NCBI RefSeq assembly: GCF_050624435.1
Contig: NC_134537.1
Span: 10,164,584-10,228,583, forward strand
Source: Tenrec ecaudatus
Lineage: Eukaryota > Chordata > Mammalia > Afrosoricida > Tenrecidae
Direction: 5' to 3'
DNA: 64,000 bases
Within the stretch, counting starts at the first letter, position 1; each line of letters starts with the position of its first letter. Below are positions 10,601-21,310 of the stretch, piece by piece. The notes under the pieces are model-generated. The model saw only the letters and a program-made list of their open reading frames with translations. It searched no databases and was not told the origin of the DNA. Made by a program: the position numbers and the translations under genes.

Positions 10601-11177
10601 TCAAACAAATAAATATACAATCAAAATGCATTGGAAAAAAGAAGCTGAACAAGGTGCAATGAGTGGAAAGCACGAGGAGGATTTCCTGGAAGTGCGATCA
10701 GGGAGTCAACGACTTGCAAGCCATTTGCCTTATTTTGCCATGTTGCCCTCTAGGAAAATCATTTTGATTTCCGATTCAACAGACAGTGTGTAAGCAATGT
10801 ACGTTTCCTTCCACCCTTGCCAAGGCTAGATATGATTTTTTAAAATTTCCCCCAGCTTCTGGATAGGTTATAGCTATTTAAGAAAGAGATCATTGAGTCA
10901 ATAGTTTTAAAAAACCCCAAGATAAGGTATTTAACTTCAGAGGAATGGAAATTAAGTCACAGACAAAGATATCTATCTCCCCATCATAAGGCCAACATTT
11001 CAGAGTCATGATGATGTGCTTTTGCAAGGCCATTGTTATGGTTCATTGTCATCAAGTTATTTGCCCTCTTCCATACCAAACACGATGTCCCTTTCTAGGG
11101 CTTGCAAATTGTACAAAACCAACAACCTTACGCTGCTGCATACTGTCGTTATTCTGTAAAGACAAAAGTGCCCTGCC
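10601..11177. other. unassigned
   Basis: No gene or clear repeat; parts may be decayed SINE or L1. Confidence 0.35.
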
Positions 11178-11905
11178 CTAACCCAACAGCCCAACCCATT
11201 GCTGTTGTGATAGGTAGGTTTATTGTGCCAACCTGGCCAATAAACACATATAGGGTTAATAAAGTGGCAGCTTAATTGAAGGGCAAAGAGATAGATGACT
11301 CAGCGAGCCTCGCCTTTCTCTCTCTTGCTCTCTGGTGATTGGACCAGCATACAACTGCCTTAGCTAGTTCTCTGCCTCAACTTGTGAGCTACACTACCTG
11401 TGGGACACCCAACCTGTGGACTGTGTTGTTATAGTTTGAGGTCCCTTCAAGACCTGCTTCACCACAATGCTGATATATACCATCACTCAATCTGAGGACT
11501 GCCAGTCCCTGTCATCTGGCTGACTGTTGGTGACCTGCTCTGCTGTTTGCTGCCTGTGACCAGACTACCTATATTTCTCTACAGAAGACTCCACTGTCTG
11601 TTTCCTTGACTTGCACCCAGCAGCCCTCGTGAGTTGAAGGACTGCCAGTGTATTAACTCTCACGGAAGTGAGTTGAACTGAGCCCTCTGTACTGCTTTGT
11701 GGAATACTTAGTTCTTTATTTCTTCGTGTTGTATATATATTCATATATATATATATATACACACCCATATATAAACATAAGTGTCCTGGTTTTGTTTCTC
11801 TAGAGAACCCTGTTTAACATAGCTGTTAAGTTGATTCTGACCCATAGGGACCCGACAAGACCGAATAGAACTGCTCCATAGGGTTTCCAAGACTGTATTT
11901 CCTTC
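11178..11905 (-). mobile_element. AfroSINE split by an LTR-like element
   Basis: 'aacagcccaacccattgctgt' (to 11205) and 'gctgttaagttgattctgacc' onward (11822-11905) are two halves of one minus-strand SINE. The split duplicates 'gctgt' on both sides of the inserted element. Confidence 0.75.
11206..11821 (+). mobile_element. LTR-like element, family B relative
   Basis: About 616 bp, starting 'tgtgataggtaggtttattgtgcc' and ending '...tctagagaaccctgtttaaca(ta)'. The first 130 bp match the family at 8870-9363, the middle does not. Flanked by exact 5-bp copies of gctgt (11201-11205 and 11822-11826). Contains an (AT)n tract near 11740-11760. No coding capacity. Confidence 0.6.
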
Positions 11906-11909
11906 TATC

Positions 11910-12250
11910 ATCTTTTAACCGTTTTATTGGGACATAATCCATGTATCATGCAACACATCAAGAAGAGTTGTACAATCATTACCACAATCAATTTGAGAAC
12001 ACTTTCTTCTTTCTTGCACTCATTGTAATTAGCTCCGTACAACTCAGTTGCTTAAATATATTAAAAAGAATTGTGCAATCATCGCCCTTATTGATTTGAG
12101 AACATTTTCTTTGTTCTTGTAGCCATGATTTCAGTAGCCAACAGCTCCATCTTTCTCCACCAAAGCATCAACCTTGCTGTTAGCAGTCCAACTCTTAACC
12201 CTCCACACAACCCAATACCCTCCAAAATTCCACCTCCATGTAGGGAATTC
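11910..12250 (-). mobile_element. ancient L1 3' end fragment
   Basis: 'ttttattgggacataatccatg', 'tgtacaatcattaccacaatcaa' and a second partial repeat of the same block at about 12060 resemble old L1 3' ends in reverse. Diverged. Confidence 0.45.
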
Positions 12251-12257
12251 GTTGAAA

Positions 12258-12420
12258 TCATTTGCAGTGCTTATTAAAACACAGATTCCTGGGGTTCAAC
12301 CCTAGGGTATCTGCTTCAGTGAGTCTAGGGTGGAGTCTACAAGTTTGCACTTGTAACCAGTCTCAGCTTCTGAACCAGGGGCAGGCCATACTCTGAAAAC
12401 CATTGTCCCACCAGCATTCT
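12258..12420 (+). mobile_element. MER5-like hAT MITE
   Basis: 'aaacacagattcctggggttcaa' and the end 'ctgaaaaccattg' match MER5-type non-autonomous hAT elements. Old. Confidence 0.55.
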
Positions 12421-12423
12421 TGT

Positions 12424-12642
12424 ACATATACAGAAGGTTATTGTATCACAGTATTCATTGCAGTGTTACTTATTGTTTCAGAAAAGAAGAAACAAGCTAA
12501 ATGTCTGTCCATAGAAGAACAGGTGGAGATACTGTGATATATTCTTGTGCTGGGAAAAACTACTTTGCAGTTTAAAGAAATGAACTTAAAGATATTCACA
12601 ATTTAGAGTCTTCCTGACCAGTTTTACCAGGAACCTTTGCTA
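12424..12642 (+). mobile_element. ancient L1 ORF2 3' fragment
   Basis: 'gaaacaagctaaatgtctgtcc' and 'gtggagatactgtgatatattc' is the well-known 3' part of L1 ORF2 in sense orientation. Confidence 0.6.
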
Positions 12643-12826
12643 ACTGCATTGTGGATAATGTTTTGAGCTGGTACCTGCAAGGGCAGCAGTTCAAACTCAC
12701 CAGCCTTTCTGCAATGAAAGATGATCCTGTTAAAATCTCTGGAAGCTAACAAGGCAGCTCTACCCCATCCTGTAGGGTCACTGTGAGTTGGAATTGGCTC
12801 CATGTCCCTGAGTTTTCTCCGTTGAT
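12643..12826 (+). mobile_element. AfroSINE
   Basis: Head near 'ttgtggataatgttttgagc', B-box area 'gcagttcaaactcaccag', tail 'gggtcactgtgagttggaattgg'. Confidence 0.8.
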
Positions 12827-12829
12827 CAA

Positions 12830-13795
12830 TTTGAAAACTGTTTTGTCAGATGTCTTTTTTGTTTCATCTTTACTCATTCATAACTTCATGAATTTGTATT
12901 TTCTCGCTTCTGCCTTTAATAAACTGGTCAGAATATTTTCTATTTTAATTTAGTTTTCTCTTTTCATAGAGCCAGCCTTTAGAGGTGTTTATCAGTGCTA
13001 TTCCTTTACTGCTTCCAATTAATTAATTTCTCCATTTTATCATCTTTAATTTTTCTCTCTCCATTGACGTTCTTTATATAACTTATTGAATGGAATCCTG
13101 AGTTCATTTGTTTTCATTGTCTGTTTACTAAGGATGGAATTTAAGGCTACTGATTTTCCATTTAGTAAATCTTTGGGCCATTCCACAAAAGGTAGCTGTG
13201 TTGTATAATTATTTCTATTGTTCTAATTATAGTTTTGATTTTCTCTTTGACTCAAGAGTTATTTAGGATTGCATTTTTAATTTGCAAGTGCTTAGAAGTT
13301 GTATTACTTTCAAGTTGTGTGGCGTTGTGAACAAAGAGTGCGGAATAGTGCGTATAATAAAATAGGCAATAAAAAGGATTTATTATCTGTTTAGAGAATA
13401 AAGTTACTTGGATACTTATTAAATAAACTTTATTGATTTTATAATTCAAGTCCTCCCTATCCTAGTTAATGGTTTTCCTAATGTTTCAGAGACTTGGAGG
13501 CACTTATTAAAGTTTCCCACTTTAATAAGATTTCCAGAGGGACTTTGAAAATCTCTGACATATTCCTGAGAATCTATCTTTATCATGATTGTTATACCTT
13601 GCATGAAGGGATCTTCATGAATATTAGATTATACATCTGGTCCTTTTCAGTACTTTACCTTCAACTGTATTTATTCTGAAAGTTTCATTGTTGTAAACCC
13701 TGATTTCTTTTTATTGGCACTTGGATGACTCATGTGTTCATTTTTCTCATTTCAATCTTTATCATATGCTTTTTAAAAATTTTATTTTAACCAGT
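12830..13795 (-). mobile_element. ancient L1 ORF2 fragment
   Basis: AT-rich antisense L1 ORF2: 'gatggaatttaaggctactgattttcc' and 'tttgactcaagagttatttaggattgc' are typical reverse-complement blocks. No open frame of note; heavily decayed. Confidence 0.55.
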
Positions 13796-13811
13796 GTCTC
13801 TTCACATTCCC

Positions 13812-13992
13812 TCATTGCCAACAAGTTGATGCGGATCATAGCGACATAATAGGCAACCTAACAGGACAGGGTAGAACTGCCTCTATGGGTATCTGAGACT
13901 GCACCTCTTCACAGGAGTAGAAAGTCCCTTTGAAATGGCTGATTTTGCCATTAGCAGCCCAACAGGCAACTACTATGCCACAAGGAAGAGGT
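13812..13992 (-). mobile_element. AfroSINE
   Basis: 'attgccaacaagttgatgcgg' to 'ctatgccacaaggaagag', full order of AfroSINE blocks in reverse. Confidence 0.85.
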
Positions 13993-14632
13993 ACCATAGT
14001 ACTGGGCTTTATTTATGGGCTTCATCTGAAGTTGTAGGTTTCATCATTGCTACATTGCCCCCTGACTGGCTTGTCTCCTCCCTGAGACCCTTCTGTAAGG
14101 GGATCTCCAGTGGCCAACAAATGGGCTTTGTGTCTCCACTCTGTACTCCCCCTCATTCACAATGATATGATTTTTTTCTTCTGATGATGCCTGAGACCTC
14201 ATCCCTTCGACACCTCATGATCACACAGGCTGGTGTGCGTATTCCTTCCACGTGGGGTTTGTTGCTTCTGAGCTAGATGGCTGCTTGTTTACCTTCAAGC
14301 TTTTAAGACCCAAGACACTATATCTTTTGATAGCTGGGTACCATCAGTTTTCTTCACTACATTTGCTTATGCACCCACTTTGTCTTCAGAGATTGTTTCA
14401 GGAAGGTGAGCATCATAGAGTGCCAATTTAATAGAACAAAGTATTCTTACATTGAGGGAGTACTTGAGTGGAAGCCCAATGTCCTTCTGCTACCTTAATA
14501 CTAAACCTATAAATATATGCACATAGATCTATTTCCCCATCCTCATATATAAATATATTTACATATGTGCATGCCTTTATTTAGACCGCTCTAATGCCCT
14601 TTGCCTCCTAGCTCTGTCCTCTATTTCCTTTG
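13993..14632 (-). mobile_element. L1 3'UTR fragment lacking its 3' end
   Basis: Antisense to the local L1 3'UTR: 'cacacaggctggtgtgc', 'gagctagatggctgcttg', 'cttttgatagctgggtacc', 'tgcacatagatctatttcccc'. The terminal polyadenylation block is absent, so part was removed after insertion. Confidence 0.75.
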
Positions 14633-14703
14633 ATATAAAGCTCTTTCGTATACACACATGAGCCTCCCTAGATTTGTTTCTCTAATCTACCCAGACTAAC
14701 ACA
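14633..14703 (+). mobile_element. LTR family A 3' end fragment
   Basis: 'tataaagctctttcgtatacaca' through 'cccagactaacaca' equals the last 70 bp of the LTR family A at 25185-25697. Confidence 0.6.
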
Positions 14704-14829
14704 AAGGAAGACACTAATAATCTTTTGTTTTACATTTTCTGTGGTTTCACTAAAATCTAGCAAACAATGCCATAAAGATGGGAACAACTAGGGGTTAAAA
14801 TCAACAATGAGGTGGACGTGAAAATCCTG

Positions 14830-15955
14830 GGAGTGTTGAAGGAATAGCAATCTAGATGAGAGGAATTACTAAGAAGCAGAAGAAGGGTAAGCATGATGGT
14901 GGGACAGGAGGATGGTAAAAGGAAACAGAAGAAACATCTAGGAAGCAAAGCTATGGATAGAGGTACAACCATGGGTGTGTACACATATAAATATCTTAGT
15001 TCATAAAAACATATGTATTGGCATATATATATTATATTGAATATGTATAATATATTGAAGAAGTGGATGAACTTTGGGCCTCTACTCAAACCCTCCCTCA
15101 ACACAAGGACACTTTGTTCTAACAACCTGGCATTCTTGGATGCTCACCCTCCTGACAGAATTGCTGAAGACAAAATGAGTGCACAAGCAAATGTGGTGAA
15201 GAAAGGTGATGGTACCTGGCTATCAAAAGATATAGTGTCTGGGGTCTTAAAGGTTTGAATTAAACAAGTGGCCATCTAACTCAGAAGCAACAAACCCACA
15301 TAGAAGAAGCATACCAGCCTGTGTGATCATGAGGTGTCAACAGGATCCAGTAACTGGCAACAGAAGATCCAAAACAAACAAATAAACAAGCAAAAACATA
15401 TTTCAGAGAACCAGGGGGTTGGAGCAGAGACCCAAAACCCATTTGTAGATAATGGGACATCCCTCACATAAGGGTCACAAGGAAGGGATGAGTCAGCCAG
15501 GGCTCAGTATAGCACTGCTGAAACACACACTATACCTCTGGTTCTTTGAGGCTCTTCACCCCCCCCCCCACTATCATGACCCCAGTCCTCCCTTTCAGTT
15601 CTGGCTAAACCAGAGCATGTACTCTGGTATAAGTAAGAGATCACGACACATGGAATCCAGGTCAGAGAAGCCCCTCAGTAACAGAAATGGTAGTATCAAT
15701 ACCAGGAGGTTGGGGGAGAGATATCCATCGGTGTAAGATATGAAAATAATAGTAATTTATAACTTATCAAGGGGTCATGAGGGCAGAAGGAGGGAAGGGA
15801 GGGATAAAGAGGAGCTGATACCAAGAGTTCAAGTAGAAAGTAAATGTTTATAAAATAATGATGGCAGCATATGTACAAATATGCTTGATACAATTGATGT
15901 ATGGATTGTTACAAGATCTGCAAGATCCCCAATAAAATTATTTTTTAATAAAACC
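14830..15955 (+). mobile_element. L1 3'UTR and 3' end
   Basis: Follows the L1 3'UTR order: 'catgatggtgggacaggagg', 'gcacaagcaaatgtggtgaag', 'agaggagctgataccaagag', 'gatacaattgatgtatgg', then 'aataaaattattttttaa'. A C10 run lies at 15560-15570. 5'-truncated. Confidence 0.8.
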
Positions 15956-16946
15956 CTATATCATTAGAAAGATAATTTGAAGTTTTATTTTCAGATCAAA
16001 GCACCCATGGAGTGAGGAGGGACATAATTTTTGTTACATAAGATAGCCCACTTGGTAGGACCATGAAGGAAAGATGTCATGGTCCTGTCAGGAGTCCACA
16101 CATGTCTTATCAAAATGTGCCCTTAGTTCACCTTTCAGAGATTTTACCTTCAACCTGTATAACAAGAAATAGACCTGTACTTAATTTCATCACGCAAGCA
16201 AGAGAAAGACATGGTAATTTCTGTTTGTTTATGTGGTCTGCCCAAACTAATTCAGTAGCTGCTGTTTTCAACTAAGCATGTTTGTCTTGTTTAGAGGTGA
16301 AAAGACATTTAATTGGTTCAGAAGTACTTGTTTGTCTCATCCCAACTTGGGAGATTCAGTCGCCATCTGTGTTTTTATGTCATGTCTCCTTCTCCACCAC
16401 TGTGCTTAATCCCAAAGTATTTCTACAGAGTCTGTAGCATGTTATATTTGTATTTTTTTATCTGTGTCTTTACACCTATCATTGAAATAACACAGTCTTC
16501 TTTAGGGGTAATGTCTGTCATTCTGGCATTGCCATTTTAATTGTTTTGATATTTTATTATCTCGAGTCTTAGAAAGCATGGTCATTCTATTAGTAAGATT
16601 AAAAAATCCAACTGGTAAAACTTCCAAGGTCGAAAAATAAGGATTTCCATAAGCAACAAAGGTAGTGGCAAAATTGTCAACATCCTTGCAACAATATGAA
16701 GACTGCTTATCCAGTAAAAACTGCTCGACTTAGTAAGAATATCAGGGTTTGTTGCATTAAAATGCTTCAACTATTCCAACTTTTCTCTTCCAAACTGTCG
16801 TAACTTTGGCAATTAGCTGTCTTGCAACCACAGGAAGTGTTAAACCAGCAGCCATGCAGTCGCCGGTGGAGGCAGACTGGGTTTGGAGGAATAAAAAGCC
16901 CCATCCTAGCTTATTCTCACTATTTAACCTATCTTATAGTTGTCTG
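15956..16946. other. unassigned
   Basis: AT-rich, no recognisable gene or repeat. Short open frames here have no family features. Confidence 0.4.
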
Positions 16947-17136
16947 GAAGGAGTCCTGGTGGTGTCGCGGTTATGCACTGGGATCTGATCTGCAGGGTTG
17001 GCAGTTTGAAACCACCAGTGGCTCCACAGGAGAAAGACTGAGCTTTCAACTCCAGTAAGTAGCTATAGTCTGGGAAACCCACAGAGCGTAGCAAAGAGTC
17101 AGCACTGGCTCCACGGCAGTGAGTTTAGTTTTGGGG
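16947..17136 (+). mobile_element. AfroSINE, near full-length
   Basis: Begins 'ggagtcctggtggtgtcgcgg' with tRNA-like A box, B box region 'ggcagtttgaaaccaccag', tail ending 'ctccacggcagtgagtttag'. A clear reference copy in this window. Confidence 0.92.
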
Positions 17137-17169
17137 TTTATAGTTCCCTGGAGAGTCCCCATTGAAGAG

Positions 17170-17795
17170 GTTTGTTATTATGTGATGCAACTCAGAGCTC
17201 ACTCTGCAAAAAAGTCAAGCAAAGATATCACAAAAAAATAAAACTACCAACGTATATCCTTTGTCAAACACACGCAAATACGCTCAACAAAATAGAGGTC
17301 AGCAACATCGTAAGACACAGATCAACAAAAACATCAATTGAATCTCTAGATGCTAGCAATCTTAAAAAATTTTAAAGGAACTTTATTTACTACAGAATCA
17401 ATAAAACAAAAATAAATTAAACCCTCTGCCCACCCCCACCCCCCACTCAAAGTAGAGCGACTTGGATGCTGAAAACAATCAAAGATTATTGAAAGATTCC
17501 AAATAAGATCTAATTAAATAAAAATACATCTCATGTTCATGGTCAGAAGATGATACTGTTGAAATGGCAATCACCCCCAAGTAGCAATTTCTATTGAAAC
17601 CTTTACCAACTTTTTGCAGAAATAGACAAATTGATCCTAAAATCCATGCAGAAATTCAAAGGTCCTTGACATTCAAAACAATCTTGAAAAGGGAGTAAAA
17701 AAGTTGGAAGGTCCACATTTTGTGATTTCAAAATTTACAACAAAACTACAGTAATCAAAATAATGAGATTCTACCTTAAACCTGAAAGGATAAAG
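17170..17795 (+). mobile_element. ancient L1 ORF2 fragment
   Basis: Sense L1 ORF2: 'tcaacaaaatagaggtcagc' and later 'tacagtaatcaaaataatgag' (from the region encoding the C-terminal Trp-Tyr motif in intact copies). Broken by frameshifts and a gap near 17400. Confidence 0.6.
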
Positions 17796-17802
17796 TCAAA
17801 AT

Positions 17803-17992
17803 TCCCTCCCATCAAGCTGATTCTGACTCATAGTGATCTTATAGGACTTCATAGAACTGCTCTATAGGGTTTCCAAGGCTGTAAATCTTTACAGAAGCAG
17901 CTGCCTCATCTTTCTCTTGCAGAACAGCTGGCGGGTTTGAACTACCAACCTTTAGTTAACAGCCCAATGCCTAAATCACTGCACTATGAAGG
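17803..17992 (-). mobile_element. AfroSINE
   Basis: 'catcaagctgattctgactcatag' through 'gcctaaatcactgcactatgaag'. Immediately followed by a second copy in the same orientation. Confidence 0.88.
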
Positions 17993-18196
17993 GCTAACCA
18001 ACTAATTGTCATCGAGTCAATTCCAACTCATAGGGACTGTATAGGGCAGAGTAGAATTGCCCCTGTGGATTTCCAAGAATGTAACTCTTTACAGGAGTAA
18101 AAAGCTTCCTCGTTCTCCCAGGGAGCAGCCAATAGTTTTGAACTGCTGACTTTGCAGTTAGTTGACCAAGCTTTAATCCACTATACTACAAGGGAT
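17993..18196 (-). mobile_element. AfroSINE, tandem partner
   Basis: 'attgtcatcgagtcaattcc' to 'ccactatactacaagggatcc'. Head-to-tail with the preceding copy, probably insertion of one into the tail of the other. Confidence 0.88.
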
Positions 18197-18330
18197 CCAT
18201 AAAGGAACAGGGTGGGGTGGGTGATGTCACTGAAGCTTGTAAGAGCTGAAGTCATGGTGAAGACCTGATGGGGCTGTACCCTATGGAGGAGCACAGCAGG
18301 TAAGCAGAGAAGGATGAAAGGAAGAATTGC

Positions 18331-18853
18331 CACACACACACACACACACACCACACACACACACACCACACACACACACACACACACCACACACACACAC
18401 CACACACACACACCACACACACACACCACACACACCACACACACACACACACACCACACACACACACCACACACACCACACACACACACACACACCACAC
18501 ACACACACCACACACACCACACACACACACCACACACACACACACCACACACACCACACACACACCACACACACCACACACACACACCACACACACACAC
18601 ACCACACACCACACACACACACACACACGACACACCACACACACCACACACACACACACACCACACACACACACACACCACACACACACACCACACACAC
18701 ACACACACCACACACACACACCACACACACACACACACCACACACACACACCACACACACACACCACACACACACACACCACACACACACACACACCACA
18801 CACACACCACACACACACCACACACACCACACACACACACCACACACACACAC
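18331..18853. repeat. interrupted (CA)n array
   Basis: About 520 bp made of CA runs separated by extra C residues, giving 'cc' breaks every 8 to 20 bases and a higher-order period near 28-30 bp around 18650-18770. All frames through it are open, which yields spurious Val-Cys or His-Thr polypeptides. Confidence 0.97.
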
Positions 18854-20071
18854 AGACAGCAGCCTTCACTCTCAACCCTCCAACCCCCAGGTCCATCCCC
18901 CACCTCTCTCGTTCAGACTCCGGCTGACACTCAATGGCTGCCCACAGTCTGAAGACAGAGAACCGGGGATTTGTGTGGTACAGCTAGTAGAAGCTGGCCA
19001 CAAATGGGCACAGAGCAGGGTAGAATATAGAGGAGGAACAAAACCTGGAAAAACAAACAAACAAACAAACAAAAACCCTAGCACCTCAAGGAAATGTCTC
19101 CTCCTATGTGCACATCAAGAAGAGATGTAAACTGTATTAATGCCTTTTGGTTTACTAAGGTGATGGGTCCTATTGACAGTTTTCGTGATTTCAAAACATC
19201 CTTCTGTTCCTAGACTCTAACCCACCGTAGTAAGGTGCTTGTCCTTCTCACCATACTTCTTTATGTGGAAACTTCAAAAAATCTATATTCATAAATAAGA
19301 TTGGTCTGCATATTCTCTTTCATTTACTTTATTTTTGGAATGGTGAAAGTCACAATATCCTATCAGGATTACATGCATTTGCTGAGTAAAATTAATCAGA
19401 CGAGCTTTGCACATTTTTATATACTGGAATAATTGATATAGTAAAATGATGTATTGATTCCTTAAACATGAAAAGAACCATCCAATCATGTTCCTAGTGA
19501 GAGTTGATGGTTTTAAATCAGACAGTTCTTAGAGAACTTCGCAAAGTCTTCCGTGATTATTGGTCTGTACAGATTGTCTGCTTTTGTCAATCTATTCCAG
19601 TCATTTGTAGCTTCTAGAGAAGTGGCCGTATCGTGGAGTCTCGTTTTCTCTTGCAATGTCCAAGTTTTATACTAAACCTTGGGGGTTAAATAATCTTGGG
19701 GAAGTGTTTACGTAGGAAGTGTTTGTTGGGAAGACTGCATGGTCGTAGTGGTCACTGCATGGAGGGTCACTCCTTTGGGGAGAGATTTTGAAGGCTTCAT
19801 TAAAATCCTAAGAGGGGTTGAAAGACTTCCTGCAGATGGGATTGTTCAGGTTTCTCTGCAGCTGTTGACAAATGGTGCACCCCGTGGAGCTGACCAGAGG
19901 AGAATGTGCCTGAGGTGACCTTCCAGGGTGAGTCAAGGGTGAGTCACCCTGTGGTTGGGTAACTTCAGCACCTGCCTCCTCTGGAAGCTGACCTCTCAGG
20001 ACTCTGGCTGCCATTTAGATCCCCTGTTGAGAAAAGTGACAAGAAAGTGTGTGAGAAGGAGGAGACAGAGT

Positions 20072-20114
<43 letters not shown>

Positions 20115-20327
20115 CCTGCTGTAATCACAAGGGGCTGTGCTTTCAGTGCATCAGGTTGGCTTCCTTCCTGACCTAGGAGACGCCACTTGGTATGTGTCTT
20201 TGTGATTGACCTCTGCTACCTGATCAGTGAGAGGAGAGGCTCTGAGGCATTCTTAGATGTTTGATTCTGTTAACAGATATCCTGAAGATGAAGGTTTTAA
20301 TCTTAGCAAAACAGGCCCGTGCCTCCT

Positions 20328-20395
<68 letters not shown>

Positions 20396-20888
20396 TTGAT
20401 GATCCTACATAAGTAATAGTGCCTAAGGTTTTACTCATGAGGAGTCAAAGGTCTTACTTGGATTACTGTCTGGGATTCAAAGGCCTTCCTTCTTCCTGTC
20501 TGGGCTTACGGCATCAATAGCCAAAGGACAACTTTGTCTTGGAGAAACACCTTTTGAGTCCCTAATGCCTTCCTGTCACCGATTATCCAATTGGCACGGT
20601 TGGGAGGGAACAGGAAGTACAGATGAGATGGAGAGGGAAACGCCTAGCACATGGAATGCCATTGGGGATAGCTAAGGAGCTTAGTCGTAGGGGAATCTGT
20701 AAGCAGGCGTGCACTTGGCCAGCAGTGGGAAGCATGGTGATTTGGGGGACACTGAAGTTTGAGGTGGAATTACAACATAAATCACCGTTGCACGAGTTGG
20801 AGGAATATGAGTATTGGTTTTGGCTAAACCTCTGTGAGCCACTTTTTTCATCTGCAAAATGGGAAATATAATGTCTACTTTGACAGCT
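18854..20888. other. unassigned with simple repeats
   Basis: No gene recognised. Contains (AAAC)n at 19049-19075, (GT)n at 20075-20113, a compound (GT)n(GA)n at 20328-20395, a weak antisense L1-like stretch about 19133-19270, and a MIR-like end near 20800-20885 ('tctgcaaaatgggaaatataatg'). Confidence 0.45.
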
Positions 20889-21045
20889 GACAAAGTCCCT
20901 GGTGGCTCAAACAGGAAATTGCTTGACTACCAAAATATTAGTGGTTCCAAGCAGCTGAGAGCTGTCCCAGAAGAACATCTTGGTGCTCTGCTTCTACCGG
21001 GCACAGCAGCGCTACCCTGCAGCCGTAGTGACGAGTCAAGATGAC
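20889..21045 (+). mobile_element. AfroSINE
   Basis: 'aagtccctggtggctcaaac' head, 'agtggttccaagcagctgagag' middle, 'gccgtagtgacgagtcaagatg' tail. Diverged. Confidence 0.7.
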
Positions 21046-21059
21046 AAATGTTATTTTTT

Positions 21060-21310
21060 GTTTCTGTTTTAGTTTTTTCACATAATTATCATTTTTTCAT
21101 TGTGGCAAAAATACACATAACAAAACATTCTCCAATTCACCAACTTCTACCTGTATCATTCACTGCCATTGATTATATTATTTGTGTTGTGCAATAATTG
21201 CTGATATCCTTTTCCAAATTATTCCACCATCATTAACATACAATTAATGCCCCCTATGCAAAACTCTTCCTTCTTCACCCATCTTAACCATTGGTCAAGT
21301 TTGGGGTCTT
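21060..21310 (-). mobile_element. ancient L1 3' end
   Basis: 'tttttcattgtggcaaaaatacac' and 'tgttgtgcaataattgctgat' resemble the reverse complement of old mammalian L1 3' ends. Confidence 0.5.

Noticed and set aside
18181..19130. Very long open frames (up to 267 codons) on both strands
   Set aside because: They are produced by the CA array, whose period gives stop-free frames in every phase; composition is only His-Thr-Pro or Val-Cys.
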